Shown one piece after another: positions 5,881-6,292 of a stretch of 6,292 bases of DNA. Below the pieces are notes generated by a model. It saw only the letters and a list, made by a program, of their open reading frames with translations. It was not told where the DNA came from and did not search any database. The translations under genes and the position numbers were made by a program. The first letter of the stretch is position 1. Each line of letters begins with the position of its first letter. The stretch comes from an uncultured Collinsella sp. (GTDB lineage Bacteria > Actinomycetota > Coriobacteriia > Coriobacteriales > Coriobacteriaceae), in the NCBI GenBank assembly GCA_900556205.1, contig USNX01000081.1, positions 1 through 6,292 of the forward strand, read 5' to 3'.

Positions 5881-6292
5881 CCAGTTCCTCCCAGGTTACG
5901 CGGATTTTCTCAAGCATTTCGGCGAGCTGTTCGCGCTCGTCGTGAGTGAGGGCACTAAAGGCCTGCTCCCTAAAGCGGATGCGGGCGGCCTGGTCGATGC
6001 GGGCCTTCTCCCAGCCGACTTCGGTCAGGCGAATGGTGAGCTGCCGGCGATCCTTGGGGTTACGGCTGCGCTCGATGAGGCCGTTGAGCTCGAGCTTGGA
6101 TAGGATCTCGGAAAGCGACCCCGGCTTGAGGTCAAAGTGCATGCCGAGATCCTGCTGCGACATCTCGCCGCCGGGTTGCTTGGCCAGCAGGCAGATGATG
6201 GGCGCCTTGCCGGACACGCCTCCGCCATGAAAATGCATGTAATGGCCGCAAAAGCCCAGGCCATTGAGGATGCGCTTGGCAAGCTTGTCTTC
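5873..6292 (-). CDS. MarR-family transcriptional regulator (5' end outside window)
   Basis: Dimeric winged helix-turn-helix regulator; 139 C-terminal residues are visible and the frame is open to the window edge, so the start lies a short way upstream (MarR proteins are usually 140-160 residues). In visible numbering, a dimerisation helix precedes GKAPIICLLA (28-37). The helix-turn-helix follows in MSQQDLGMHF and PGSLSEILSKLELNGLIER (about 44-75), then the wing with NPKDRRQLTIRLTEVG (78-93), which carries the family's DxR...LT pattern. The C-terminal helix from about 116 completes the dimer interface. ATG 6238 would cut off the first helix and is unlikely. As first gene of the operon it most likely represses its own promoter, outside the window, and releases DNA when an exported compound binds. 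The MarR call is sure; the ligand is unknown. Confidence 0.9.
   Translation of the reverse strand, partial: EDKLAKRILNGLGFCGHYMHFHGGGVSGKAPIICLLAKQPGGEMSQQDLGMHFDLKPGSLSEILSKLELNGLIERSRNPKDRRQLTIRLTEVGWEKARIDQAARIRFREQAFSALTHDEREQLAEMLEKIRVTWEELDD

Overview
The window looks like ordinary chromosomal DNA from a high-GC bacterium. Strong G/C third-position bias, the protein types and a TGTGACAAAGGGACAGTCCC-type palindrome suggest an actinobacterial gut commensal of the Coriobacteriia (Collinsella-like). That assignment is inference from general resemblance, not a database result.

Left part (1-1907): a short-chain dehydrogenase/reductase (SDR) gene runs leftward off the window edge. A LysR-family regulator is transcribed divergently from it. 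The 233-bp gap between them holds candidate promoters for both directions and several short repeats and dyads. A LysR gene back to back with an enzyme gene is the usual layout of a regulator and its target, so the LysR protein probably controls the SDR and itself.

Middle (1908-2144): an intergenic region between convergent genes with no credible gene. It carries three inverted repeats in a row: a 37-bp near-perfect palindrome, an 11-bp-stem intrinsic terminator with A/T tracts on both sides, and a 109-bp GC-rich long inverted repeat with a 30-nt loop.

Right part (2145-6292): a leftward operon in the order MarR-family regulator (start outside the window), ABC exporter half-transporter A, ABC exporter half-transporter B. 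Both junctions are 8-nt overlaps of the ATGAnTAA type, each with a strong Shine-Dalgarno sequence, which suggests translational coupling. Subunit A has a degenerate ATPase site (Asp for the Walker B Glu, Gln for the H-loop His). Subunit B has a full Walker A/B/H-loop set but an altered signature (LSQGQ). The pair therefore forms a classic asymmetric heterodimeric type IV ABC exporter with one consensus and one degenerate ATP site. With a MarR gene in front, the likely role is ligand-induced export of drugs or other toxic hydrophobic compounds.

I see no phage, CRISPR, tRNA, rRNA or insertion-sequence gene, and no convincing new multi-gene system. The least explained sequence is the repeat-rich intergenic segment at 1912-2130.
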